NCBI GenBank assembly: GCA_021791345.1
Contig: JAJYWT010000124.1
Coordinates: 22,829-31,734, forward strand
Length of the DNA stretch: 8,906 nt
Reading direction: 5' to 3'
From: a bacterium
GTDB taxonomy: Bacteria; Chloroflexota; Dormibacteria; UBA8260; Bog-877
The notes below the pieces were generated by a model, which ran no database searches, was not told the DNA's origin, and worked only from the letters and a program-made list of their open reading frames with translations. This document shows positions 1 through 5,758 of this stretch, one piece after another (the stretch's first letter is position 1; the number at the start of each line of letters is the position of its first letter). A program made the position numbers and the translations under genes.

Positions 1-125
1 CACCGCTTCCGATCGGCATCCTGGCCGGCTCTTTGGCGACGCTGTTTCTGGTGGCCGCCTGGGCCAACGCCAGGAGCACCCTGCGCCGCGCTTCATGGGC
101 TCGGTTGCGCTTCGAAGTCGGGTGA
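1..125 (+). CDS. C-terminal end of an unidentified, probably membrane, protein (5' truncated by window edge)
   Basis: The frame starting at position 3 is open from the window edge to a TGA at 123-125. It gives about 40 residues: a hydrophobic stretch (ILAGSLATLFLVAAW) of transmembrane length, followed by a basic tail (ANARSTLRRASWARLRFEVG). A last membrane helix with a short, positively charged tail fits the end of a multi-pass protein such as a transporter permease, with the tail in the cytoplasm. The other two + frames over these bases read as proline/arginine-rich text with no such pattern. The family cannot be named from so short a piece. The fragment could belong to the chromosome or to the element carrying the integrase to its right. 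Confidence 0.5.
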   Translation, partial: PLPIGILAGSLATLFLVAAWANARSTLRRASWARLRFEVG

Positions 126-198
126 GCGGGGAAGGCCCAGCGGAAGGCGGGCCCGGGGTAGCAGCGGCTCCGCCACGCCGGGGCCGAGGCCGCCGCCC

Positions 199-216
199 CC
201 GGGTAGGAGGACCCGG
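199..216 (+). repeat. Short hairpin presenting AGGAGG in its loop
   Basis: A 6-bp stem, CCGGGT / ACCCGG, closes over the loop AGGAGG, which equals a Shine-Dalgarno consensus. The nearest downstream ATG (226) opens only a five-codon frame ending at TAG 241-243, so no real gene appears to use this ribosome site. It may be coincidence in GC-rich DNA. Confidence 0.35.
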
Positions 217-272
217 AAGACAGGCATGCAGGCGACCGTGTAGCTGCGATGCAAGGCACGGACCTCAGGCGG

Positions 273-319
273 GTTGGGCCGCCCGTGATGCCCATAAGGC
301 AGACGGCGGGCGGCCCAAC
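273..319. repeat. 13-bp perfect inverted repeat with 21-nt loop
   Basis: GTTGGGCCGCCCG (273-285) is matched exactly by its reverse complement CGGGCGGCCCAAC (307-319), separated by 21 nt. Transcribed from either strand it would form a very stable stem. No T-run follows on either strand, so it is not a standard intrinsic terminator. It lies 147 bp after the stop of the left-edge gene and could end that transcript, or be part of a structured RNA or a mobile-element end. Confidence 0.6.
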
Positions 320-327
320 ATCGCCGC

Positions 328-358
328 ACAGGTGCGTTCCGTGATCCGGAACAGCTGT
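328..358. repeat. Second inverted repeat next to the 273-319 stem
   Basis: GTTCCG (336-341) pairs with CGGAAC (347-352) over the 5-nt loop TGATC. An outer helix ACAG (328-331) / CTGT (355-358) can extend it across a small internal loop. It starts only 8 nt after the stronger repeat at 273-319, so the two could fold as tandem stem-loops in one transcript. No function is recognised. Confidence 0.4.
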
Positions 359-530
359 CGCGGGACCGGCAGCGGGATCAGGCAGGCGAGGGCGGCCGTA
401 GAAAAGCGGGGGACCGCAAGTCGGAGGACCTGTCCTAGCCGGGGTCGGAGCGGGTAACTGGCAGCGGTCGGGCCACCACAAGTGCCTGTCACACAGTGGG
501 GGGAAAATACATGGCCGGGACCAGTTGAGA

Positions 531-549
531 TCAGATGACCGGCGTCTGA
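531..549. terminator. Hairpin just past the integrase stop codon, weak terminator candidate
   Basis: TCAGATG (531-537) pairs with CGTCTGA (543-549), with one G-T wobble, over the loop ACCGG. It lies 16 bp beyond the integrase stop on its downstream side, a sensible place for transcript-end structure. There is no U-run on the - strand transcript, so intrinsic termination is doubtful. Confidence 0.25.
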
Positions 550-564
550 GGTACCCACCCAGGA

Positions 565-1806
565 TCAGGGCCTTGGAGCCTGGTCACCACCTCCCAGCAA
601 GGATTCCAAGCGGTCAGCAGCCTCACGTCCCAGGCTCGGGATCACGTGGCTGTACGTGTTCAGAGTGAGGCTCACCTGGGAATGGCCCAGGATCTCCATC
701 ACGACCCTGGGGTTGATCCCCTCCGCCAGAAGCAGCGACGCACAGGCGTGGCGGAGATCGTGGAACCGCTGATGGCGAAGCCCGGCGCTCCTCAGGTGGC
801 GGTGCAGGGCATGGGTCACCATGGAACCGTCCAGCGGTAGCCCGATCTGTGTCGTGAAGACCAAGCCCCACTCCGTCCAGACCGAACCGGCTCGATCCCG
901 CTCCGCCTCCTGGAGGGCGCGCTGACGCTCCAAGGCGTGGAGGGCGAAGGACGGCAGGCTGATCGAGCGCACGCCCCTGGACGACTTTGGCTCGACCAGC
1001 CGGTAGGCGCCCTGGTAGCGCTCCAGGGCCCGCCTGACGTGCAGGACCCGGCGAGACAGGTCCACGTCCTCCCAGCGCAGGCCCAGGAGCTCCCCTCTTC
1101 GCATGCCGGTGGCGATCGCCAGCGCGAAGAGCGCCTCCAGGCGGTCGCCTCGCACCTCGGCCAGGAGGACCTTCACCTCATCCGGGTCCAGGGGGTGGAT
1201 CTCGTAGCGGACCTGCTTGGGCGAGCGGACCAGTCCGGCGACATTCCTGCCCACGAGCCCCCAGCGGAGAGCCTGGTTGAGGGCGCGGTGGAGGATGCCA
1301 CGGAGGTAGTCCACTCGGCGGGGCGACAGTCCAGCCTCCGACTTGCGATTCAGCATTTCCTGGACCTCATCGGGTGTCAGGCGGCTGAGCCGGATCCGGC
1401 CGAGGTCGGGAATGAGGTGGTGCCGCACCACTCCGGCATAGCTCTCGTAGGTGGAGGCCCGTACCGAGGGACGGGCCGTGTTCTCCAACCAGCCTTCGAG
1501 GAAGTCGGCAACGGTCTGGCGCTCGGGAGGCGGGGTGCGGTGCTCGGAGAACGCCGCCAGGGCGGCGGTCAGCTTGGCCGCGGCTCCCGCCCTGGTCTTG
1601 GCGTAGCGGTACAGCTTGCCCCCCGACGGGGAGGTGGCCTGGGCTACCCACCTGCCGTCGGCCCGCTGGTAGACGCTCCCCTCCCGGTTTCCTCGTCGGG
1701 CCGCCGTCCGCCGGTGATCGCCAGCGTTCGCCGAGGGCCGCCCGTAATTGCTGTCAAAACTGCTGTCAAAATTGCTGTCAACCGGCCTCAGAGCCCGCCT
1801 GGTCAT
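565..1806 (-). CDS. int: Tyrosine recombinase / integrase of a tRNA-Lys-associated element
   Basis: This is a phage-type site-specific integrase of 413 aa, a normal length for the family. The N-terminus has an arm-type DNA-binding region starting near residue 39 (GNREGSVYQRADGRW). A SAM-like core-binding domain follows (about 98-195, from VADFLEGWLE), then the catalytic domain. All catalytic residues are visible: Arg236 (ATGMRRGELLGL), Lys274 (EPKSSRG), His349 and Arg352 (FHDLRHACAS), His375 (LGHS) and the nucleophile Tyr385 (NTYSHV). The protein therefore looks functional. The ATG at 1806 is chosen because the frame stays open upstream only by reading through the tRNA gene; it has no clear Shine-Dalgarno sequence. 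The gene reads away from tRNA-Lys, whose 3' end is the likely attachment site. Residues 10-21 are encoded by a triple 12-bp repeat. No excisionase gene is visible nearby. Confidence 0.93.
   Translation of the reverse strand: MTRRALRPVDSNFDSSFDSNYGRPSANAGDHRRTAARRGNREGSVYQRADGRWVAQATSPSGGKLYRYAKTRAGAAAKLTAALAAFSEHRTPPPERQTVADFLEGWLENTARPSVRASTYESYAGVVRHHLIPDLGRIRLSRLTPDEVQEMLNRKSEAGLSPRRVDYLRGILHRALNQALRWGLVGRNVAGLVRSPKQVRYEIHPLDPDEVKVLLAEVRGDRLEALFALAIATGMRRGELLGLRWEDVDLSRRVLHVRRALERYQGAYRLVEPKSSRGVRSISLPSFALHALERQRALQEAERDRAGSVWTEWGLVFTTQIGLPLDGSMVTHALHRHLRSAGLRHQRFHDLRHACASLLLAEGINPRVVMEILGHSQVSLTLNTYSHVIPSLGREAADRLESLLGGGDQAPRP
1746..1781 (-). repeat. Three tandem 12-bp repeats, TTGACAGCA(A/G)TT, inside the integrase 5' end
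   Basis: On the - strand, 1781 to 1746 reads TTGACAGCAATT, TTGACAGCAGTT, TTGACAGCAATT: three abutting 12-mers with one differing base. In the integrase frame they encode a four-residue period (DSNF-DSSF-DSNY), so copy-number change would not shift the frame. The tract is much more AT-rich than its surroundings and lies about 60-95 bp from the tRNA 3' end. Direct repeats beside an attachment site are typical of integrase arm-type binding sites, so that is one possible role. TTGACA also equals the -35 consensus, but no matching -10 hexamer follows at the proper spacing. Confidence 0.85.
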
Positions 1807-1841
1807 ACGAATATACGTCCGCTCTGAGATCGAAAAAGGGG

Positions 1842-1883
1842 TGCCGCCAGCAGGATTCGAACCTGCGACCCTGGGCTTAAAAG
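1842..1883 (-). other. Presumed integration site: 3' half of tRNA-Lys
   Basis: Tyrosine integrases of this kind commonly recombine within the anticodon-loop-to-3'-end part of a tRNA gene, and the element restores the tRNA sequence. The integrase lies directly beyond this tRNA 3' end and the tRNA is intact, so this segment is the natural candidate for the att core. The call rests on gene position only: no matching direct repeat is seen in 1-564, so the other junction is outside the window or lost. Confidence 0.4.
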
Positions 1884-1913
1884 GCCCCTGCGCTACCACT
1901 GCGCCATGGCGGC
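1842..1913 (-). tRNA. tRNA-Lys, anticodon TTT
   Basis: A complete 72-nt cloverleaf folds on the - strand. The acceptor stem is GCCGCCA / TGGCGGC with discriminator A. The D stem is GCGC/GCGC with loop AGTGGTA. The anticodon loop is CTTTTAA, with TTT at 1879-1881, which reads AAA/AAG lysine codons. The T arm is GCAGG-TTCGAAT-CCTGC. The first anticodon-stem pair (27-43) is a G-A mismatch; the other four pair. The 3' CCA is not encoded in full: the genomic bases after the discriminator are CCC, then a T5 run. The integrase begins 36 bp past the tRNA 3' end. A weak -10-like TAGGCT lies upstream on the - strand at 1922-1927, without a clear -35. Confidence 0.95.
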
Positions 1914-1999
1914 TCAGAGGCAGCCTACCTCAACTCCACGTGGGACCAGGCGCACCGAGACGGCTGGGTCCGGCTGGCTGCCCAAGCTGCCGCCGGGGC

Positions 2000-2024
2000 C
2001 CCGCCGGGCGGGTCGCTGAGCGAC
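2000..2024. repeat. Two abutting short hairpins upstream of pdxS
   Basis: CCCGC-CGG-GCGGG (2000-2012) and GTCGC-TGA-GCGAC (2012-2024) are two 5-bp stems with 3-nt loops sharing one base, in the tRNA-pdxS gap. They sit upstream of the only plausible -10 element for pdxS (2075-2080), so they may be DNA-level sites or may insulate pdxS from leftward transcription. The short GC stems could also be chance in this base composition. Confidence 0.3.
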
Positions 2025-2074
2025 GCCGCGTGGGAGCCACCAGGTGAGTGCCGGTTCCCCTTCGCATCGAGCAT

Positions 2075-2080
2075 TAGAAT
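2075..2080 (+). promoter_or_regulatory. Possible -10 element for pdxST
   Basis: TAGAAT matches five of six bases of the TATAAT consensus and stands in a locally AT-richer patch 58 bp before the pdxS start. No good -35 hexamer lies 16-18 bp upstream (the bases there read CGGTTC), so this is a weak, position-based call. No PdxR-type regulator gene is present in the window. Confidence 0.3.
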
Positions 2081-2137
2081 CGAGGGGAATCGCGCGGGAG
2101 CACGGAGCCCCGGCGCGCCACTTGGGGCGAGAAGAAC

Positions 2138-3037
2138 ATGAGTCAGAACGGGCACGTGGAGACGGGCACCAGCCGGGTCAAGCGCGGCTTGGCCGAGATG
2201 CTGAAGGGTGGGGTGATCATGGACGTGGTCACCCCGGAGCAGGCGGAGATCGCCCAGGAGGCGGGCGCCGTGGCGGTGATGGCCCTGGAGCGGGTGCCGG
2301 CGGATATTCGCGCCCAGGGCGGCGTCGCGCGCATGAGCGACCCCAAGCTGGTCAAGGCGATCATGGGCGCGGTCTCCATCCCGGTGATGGCCAAGTGCCG
2401 GATCGGGCACTTCGTCGAGGCTCAGATTCTGGAGGCGCTGGGGATCGACTACATCGACGAGTCGGAGGTCCTGACCCCGGCCGACGAGGAGAACCACGTC
2501 GACAAGTGGCAGTTCAAGGTTCCGTTCGTGTGTGGCGCCCGCAATCTCGGGGAGGCGCTCCGCCGCATCTCCGAGGGTGCTGCCATGATCCGCACCAAGG
2601 GCGAGGCGGGCACCGGTGATGTGGTCGAGGCGGTGCGCCACATGCGCGCCGTGAGCCAGGGGATACGGCGGCTGCAGTCCCTGCGGGAGGACGAGCTTCC
2701 CAGCGCCGCCAAGGAGCTGGGGGCGTCGCTGGAGCTGGTGCGGGAGGTCTCCCGGCTGGGCAAGCTGCCGGTGGTCAACTTCTCCGCCGGCGGGATCGCG
2801 ACCCCGGCGGACGCCGCCCTCATGATGCAGCTCGGCTGTGAGGGCAACTTCGTGGGCAGCGGGATCTTCAAGAGCGGCGACCCCCTGCGCCGGGCCAAGG
2901 CGATCGTGCAGGCGACCACCTACTTCGACAAGCCGGAGATCCTCGCCGAGGTGAGCGAGGATCTGGGTGAGCCGATGGTGGGGATCAGCACCTCGAGTCT
3001 GCGCGCCGAGGAGCTGCTGGCCGTCCGCGGCATCTGA
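2138..3037 (+). CDS. pdxS: Pyridoxal 5'-phosphate synthase, PLP-forming subunit PdxS
   Basis: PdxS is the (beta/alpha)8-barrel subunit of the DXP-independent vitamin B6 pathway. It condenses ribose 5-phosphate, glyceraldehyde 3-phosphate and ammonia into PLP in the cytoplasm. The 299-residue product has normal length and near-consensus sequence throughout: [70 protein letters not shown] and RTKGEAGTG. By alignment to the well-studied bacillar enzyme, Asp29, Lys86 and Lys154 correspond to the catalytic Asp24, Lys81 and Lys149. The ATG start follows a purine-rich GCGAGAAGAAC, a weak ribosome site, and places the conserved TGTSRVKRG at the usual distance from the N-terminus. pdxT begins 23 bp downstream on the same strand, so the two subunits are almost certainly co-transcribed. 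Confidence 0.98.
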   Translation: MSQNGHVETGTSRVKRGLAEMLKGGVIMDVVTPEQAEIAQEAGAVAVMALERVPADIRAQGGVARMSDPKLVKAIMGAVSIPVMAKCRIGHFVEAQILEALGIDYIDESEVLTPADEENHVDKWQFKVPFVCGARNLGEALRRISEGAAMIRTKGEAGTGDVVEAVRHMRAVSQGIRRLQSLREDELPSAAKELGASLELVREVSRLGKLPVVNFSAGGIATPADAALMMQLGCEGNFVGSGIFKSGDPLRRAKAIVQATTYFDKPEILAEVSEDLGEPMVGISTSSLRAEELLAVRGI

Positions 3038-3060
3038 CCCGGGAAGGCCTTAGCACGCGC

Positions 3061-3639
3061 TTGACCGCTGCAGCGATCGGCGTCCTGGCGCTGCAGGGGG
3101 ACTTCCGCGAGCACGCCGCGATCCTCGAGCGCTGTGGCGCCAGGGTCTCCCGCGTGCGCCTGCCCCAGGACCTCGATGGACTCCAGGGGCTGGTCTTCCC
3201 CGGCGGAGAGAGCACCACCATGAGCAAGCTGCTGATCAGCTCCGGCCTGCTTGCTCCGCTGCTCTCGGCGATCGACTCCGGTCTGGCCTGCTTCACCACC
3301 TGCGCCGGCACGATCCTGGCCGCCCATGAGATCCGTGACGGGATCCCCGACCAGGTGAGCCTGGATCTGCTCGACATAGCGGTGAGGCGGAACGCGTTTG
3401 GTCGGCAGCTCCAGTCGGCCGAGGTCGCCCTGGAGATCCCGACGCTGGGCGCGGAGCCCGTCCTGGTCGCCTTCATCCGGGCCCCCGCGATCGAGGAGGT
3501 CGGAGACGGCGTCGAGGTCCTCGCCAGCTACCAGGGAAAGCCCGCAGCGGTGCGGCAGGGGATCCACATCGGGCTCACCTTCCACCCCGAGATCACCGGG
3601 GACACCCGCCTCCATCAGCTGTTCCTCTCCAGGCTCTAG
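3061..3639 (+). CDS. pdxT: Pyridoxal 5'-phosphate synthase, glutaminase subunit PdxT
   Basis: PdxT hydrolyses glutamine and channels ammonia to PdxS in the PLP synthase complex. The 192-aa product is a class I glutamine amidotransferase with the full triad: Cys81 (TTCAGTILAA), His175 and Glu177 (FHPEITGDTRLH). Family motifs IGVLALQGDFREH, FPGGEST (46-52), RNAFGRQ and FIRAP are present. The usual Gly two residues before the nucleophilic Cys (GTCAG in most homologs) is Thr here (TTCAG). The start is TTG at 3061: it places IGVLALQGDF at the normal N-terminal position, and no ATG or GTG in frame serves better. GGGAAGG lies about 13 bp upstream. The gene ends 57 bp from the convergent ogt stop, with no strong terminator seen between them. 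Confidence 0.97.
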   Translation: MTAAAIGVLALQGDFREHAAILERCGARVSRVRLPQDLDGLQGLVFPGGESTTMSKLLISSGLLAPLLSAIDSGLACFTTCAGTILAAHEIRDGIPDQVSLDLLDIAVRRNAFGRQLQSAEVALEIPTLGAEPVLVAFIRAPAIEEVGDGVEVLASYQGKPAAVRQGIHIGLTFHPEITGDTRLHQLFLSRL

Positions 3640-3696
3640 GCGGATTCTGGCCGGACGGTCCATCGGCCGCTCCGCCAGCCGGATCCCGACTCGGGT

Positions 3697-4224
3697 TCAG
3701 CTCCGCTCGGACGCGAGCCGGACCCCCTCGTGCTCCAGCAGCCAGCGCTTGCGCTCCAGCCCCCAACCGTAGCCCACGAGGTTGCCCCGAGCTCCGACCA
3801 CGCGGTGGCAGGGCACCAGGATCGACACCGGGTTGCTGCCCACGGCGGCCCCGACCGCGCGGGCGGCGGCGGGTCTGCCCACCTCCGCCGCGACCTCCTG
3901 GTAGGTGCGCGTGGTGCCCCAGGGAATCCGGAGCAGGGCTCGCCACACCATGAGCTGAAAGTCGGTCCCGCGCAGCCTGAGGCCGACCTCGAATTGGGTC
4001 CTGGCCCCCTGGAAGTACTCCGCCAGCTCAAGGGCCGCAGGGGCGAGCAGCGAATCGTCAAGGAGCCAATCGGTCCCAGGGTGGGGAGCGTGTTCGTGGC
4101 CAGCGAAGTGCAGCCCCGACAGCCCATCGCGGTCACCGATCAGAAGGATCTGGCCCAAGGGGCTGTCGGTCACTTTGTAATGGATGGCCCGCGCTGTCTC
4201 CGACGCCGGCTCGAGGATCCGCAT
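3697..4224 (-). CDS. ogt: Methylated-DNA--[protein]-cysteine S-methyltransferase (O6-alkylguanine repair)
   Basis: This suicide repair protein transfers an alkyl group from O6-alkylguanine to its own cysteine. The 175-aa product has the standard two-domain layout: a variable N-terminal domain (from IHYKVTDSPLGQILLIG), then the DNA-binding and active-site domain (about 86-167). The latter holds FQLMVWRALLRIPWGTTRTY, the arginine-finger region AARAVGAAVGSNP (Arg122) and the active site PCHRVVG with Cys139. The ATG at 4224 is chosen; an ATG at 4236 would add four residues, and neither has a clear ribosome site. The much longer open frame on this strand continues antisense across the neighbouring gene and is not real. 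It is transcribed divergently from the Ada/AlkA fusion, with the palindrome at 4256-4304 between them, which suggests joint control. Confidence 0.95.
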   Translation of the reverse strand: MRILEPASETARAIHYKVTDSPLGQILLIGDRDGLSGLHFAGHEHAPHPGTDWLLDDSLLAPAALELAEYFQGARTQFEVGLRLRGTDFQLMVWRALLRIPWGTTRTYQEVAAEVGRPAAARAVGAAVGSNPVSILVPCHRVVGARGNLVGYGWGLERKRWLLEHEGVRLASERS

Positions 4225-4255
4225 GGCGCCCAGCATCGCAGGCTGGCCGGGCCCT

Positions 4256-4304
4256 GTCTGGACAGATCCGGACAAATGGGGCGGATGTCCGGATCTGTCT
4301 AGAC
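4256..4304. promoter_or_regulatory. Large palindrome between ogt and the Ada/AlkA fusion, candidate shared operator
   Basis: Arms GTCTGGACAGATCCGGACA (4256-4274) and TGTCCGGATCTGTCTAGAC (4286-4304) are reverse complements at 18 of 19 positions. They include a perfect 14-bp core (4261-4274 / 4286-4299) around an 11-nt spacer. Each arm also holds two GGACA-type half-sites about 9 bp apart (TGGACA, CGGACA), so there are four half-sites in total. The element ends one base before the GTG start of the fusion gene and lies 31 bp upstream of the ogt start. A regulator bound here could control both genes; the AraC-type domain of the fusion protein is an obvious candidate. A hairpin acting in RNA is an alternative. 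The sequence does not resemble the E. coli Ada box. Confidence 0.75.
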
Positions 4305-4305
4305 G

Positions 4306-5721
4306 GTGCGGGAGACCGGCTCCAGAATGCGCAGCGTGGGTCCCTACCAGGCGGTGGTCACGACCGGCATCTATTGCCGCCCCGGCTGCGCGGCGCGGCC
4401 CGCGCCGGCCAACGTGCGCAGCTTCCCACTGGCGGCCGCCGCCGAGGCCGCGGGGTACAGGGCCTGCCTGCGGTGCCGGCCTTACCGCTGGGAGCCACCG
4501 CCCACCAGCGCCACCCCGGAGCTGGTGCGGAGGGCGCTTCGCCTCATTCTGGAGGGCGCCCTGGACCGGGGGACAGAGGTCCAGCTGGGGGCCAGGATCG
4601 GGGTCTCGCCGCGGCACCTGCGCCGACTCTTCGACGAGCATTTGGGGGTGAGCCCCGGTCAGCTGGCGCGCTCCCGGCGCGCGCACTTCGCCCGCCGGCT
4701 GCTGGACGACACCGACCTGGGGATCACCGAGATCGCGTTCGCCGCGGGCTTTGGGAGCGTGCGCCAGCTCAACCGCGCCTTCCTGGAGATCTTCAGGGCC
4801 AGCCCGTCCAAGCTCAGGGCCAGGCGCCGGGCCAGCGACCGGCTGGCGGCCGATGGGGGGCTGCCGATCAGGCTCCCCGTGTCCGGGCCTCTGGAGTGGG
4901 ATCTGATGCTGGACTATCTGGGCCGCCGTGCCATCCCCGGGGTGGAGCTGGTGACCGCCGGCACCTACCGCCGCACCATCCTGATCGACGGCGACCCCGG
5001 GGTGATCGAGCTCAGCCGGATGAGCGCGGACACGCTCCTGCTGCGGGCGCACCTCCCCCATTGGGAGGGCCTCATCGACATCGTGAGCCGGGCCCGGCGC
5101 ATCTTCAACCTCGACGGGGACGCTCTCGCCGCGGCTGATCGGCTCTCCGGAGATCCTCACGTAGGCCCGCTGATGGCGCGGCGCCCGGGGCTGCGCCCGC
5201 CGGGGGCCTGGGACGGCTTCGAGGTGGGGGTGCGGGCGATCGTGGGCCAGCAGGTCAGCGTGAGCGGGGCCACCGCCCTGGTCGGCAGGATCGTGCAGCG
5301 CCACGGTCGCCAAGTCCCCGGGCTGGCACCGATGGGGCTGACGCACCTGTTCCCCGAGGCGCCAGTGCTCGCGACTGCAGACCTGGATGGTCTCGGCATG
5401 CCGCGCTCGAGGACGGAGGCGATCCGGCAGTTCGCGGCCGCGGTCGGGGACCATCGGCTACATCTGGAGCAGCGGTGTCCCCTGGACCAGCTGGTGGCGC
5501 AGGTGATGGACCTTCCCGGGCTGGGCCCGTGGACGGCCCACTACCTGGCGCTGCGGCTTGGGGAGCCGGATGCGCTGCCCGCCTCCGACCTGGGCCTCCG
5601 CCGGGCCCTCGCCAAGGGCGCGGAGGTCCCCACCGCGGGCCAGGTCGCCGAGCTCGCCGCCGGCTGGCACCCGTTCTCCGCCTACGCCGCCGTGCAGCTC
5701 TGGCTGGCCGGGACAGCGTGA
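4306..5721 (+). CDS. Ada-type methylphosphotriester/AraC regulator fused to AlkA DNA-3-methyladenine glycosylase
   Basis: The 471-aa product joins three functions. Residues about 14-60 are an Ada N-terminal zinc domain with all four cysteines (Cys24, Cys28, Cys54, Cys57 in GIYCRPGC and RACLRCRP). In E. coli Ada the first of these accepts methyl from methylphosphotriesters. Residues about 72-175 are an AraC-type double helix-turn-helix (IGVSPRHLRRLFDEHLGVSP; ITEIAFAAGFGSVRQLNRAF). From about 185, an AlkA-type glycosylase domain carries the helix-hairpin-helix DLPGLGPWTAHYLALR (402-417) and catalytic Asp428 (PASDLGLRR). The same fusion is known in actinobacteria, including M. tuberculosis. An in-frame TAG at 4300-4302 restricts the start to GTG 4306 or ATG 4327. 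The N-terminus therefore lacks the usual ~20-25 residues before TTGIYCRP. Divergent ogt completes an alkylation-repair module. Confidence 0.93.
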   Translation: MRETGSRMRSVGPYQAVVTTGIYCRPGCAARPAPANVRSFPLAAAAEAAGYRACLRCRPYRWEPPPTSATPELVRRALRLILEGALDRGTEVQLGARIGVSPRHLRRLFDEHLGVSPGQLARSRRAHFARRLLDDTDLGITEIAFAAGFGSVRQLNRAFLEIFRASPSKLRARRRASDRLAADGGLPIRLPVSGPLEWDLMLDYLGRRAIPGVELVTAGTYRRTILIDGDPGVIELSRMSADTLLLRAHLPHWEGLIDIVSRARRIFNLDGDALAAADRLSGDPHVGPLMARRPGLRPPGAWDGFEVGVRAIVGQQVSVSGATALVGRIVQRHGRQVPGLAPMGLTHLFPEAPVLATADLDGLGMPRSRTEAIRQFAAAVGDHRLHLEQRCPLDQLVAQVMDLPGLGPWTAHYLALRLGEPDALPASDLGLRRALAKGAEVPTAGQVAELAAGWHPFSAYAAVQLWLAGTA

Positions 5722-5758
5722 GCCGTCGGTTGGCTGCGCGCGGTAGCAAACTAATGTC

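Larger units (their letters stand above)
126..564. other. Gene-poor stretch with inverted repeats
   Basis: No convincing protein is encoded here. The open frames on both strands (95-457 +, 93-329 - and 265-558 -) give low-complexity Arg/Pro/Gly-rich translations without recognisable motifs and overlap each other. The stretch does hold several inverted repeats, listed separately: 199-216, 273-319, 328-358 and 531-549. I looked for features of SRP RNA, RNase P RNA and tmRNA and recognised none. I also saw no second copy of the tRNA-Lys 3' end that would mark the far attachment site of an integrated element. It may be eroded mobile-element DNA or an unrecognised structured RNA. Confidence 0.6.

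Noticed and set aside
126..564. SRP RNA, RNase P RNA or tmRNA in the left gene-poor stretch
   Set aside because: I looked for the conserved SRP tetraloop region, the RNase P core segments and a tmRNA acceptor arm and found none by eye.
1746..1781. The three TTGACA motifs as -35 promoter elements
   Set aside because: No TATAAT-like hexamer follows any of them at 16-18 bp, and they lie downstream of the integrase start codon.
937..1827. 296-codon open frame on the + strand opposite the integrase
   Set aside because: It overlaps the intact integrase and shows no motifs, so it is an antisense shadow.
1807..1899. Longer integrase start at 1899
   Set aside because: The extra residues are translated tRNA-Lys sequence (VAGSNPAGG is a typical tRNA readthrough) and are not protein coding.
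3640..3696. Bidirectional terminator between pdxT and ogt
   Set aside because: Only short imperfect GC stems (for example CCCG-ACT-CGGG near 3683) are present, with no T-run on either side, so the evidence is too weak.
3697..5454. 585-codon open frame on the - strand covering ogt and most of the opposite Ada/AlkA gene
   Set aside because: Only the last 175 codons (ogt) show family motifs. The rest is antisense to a well-supported gene and reads as low-complexity Pro/Gly/Arg/His text, as expected in high-GC DNA.
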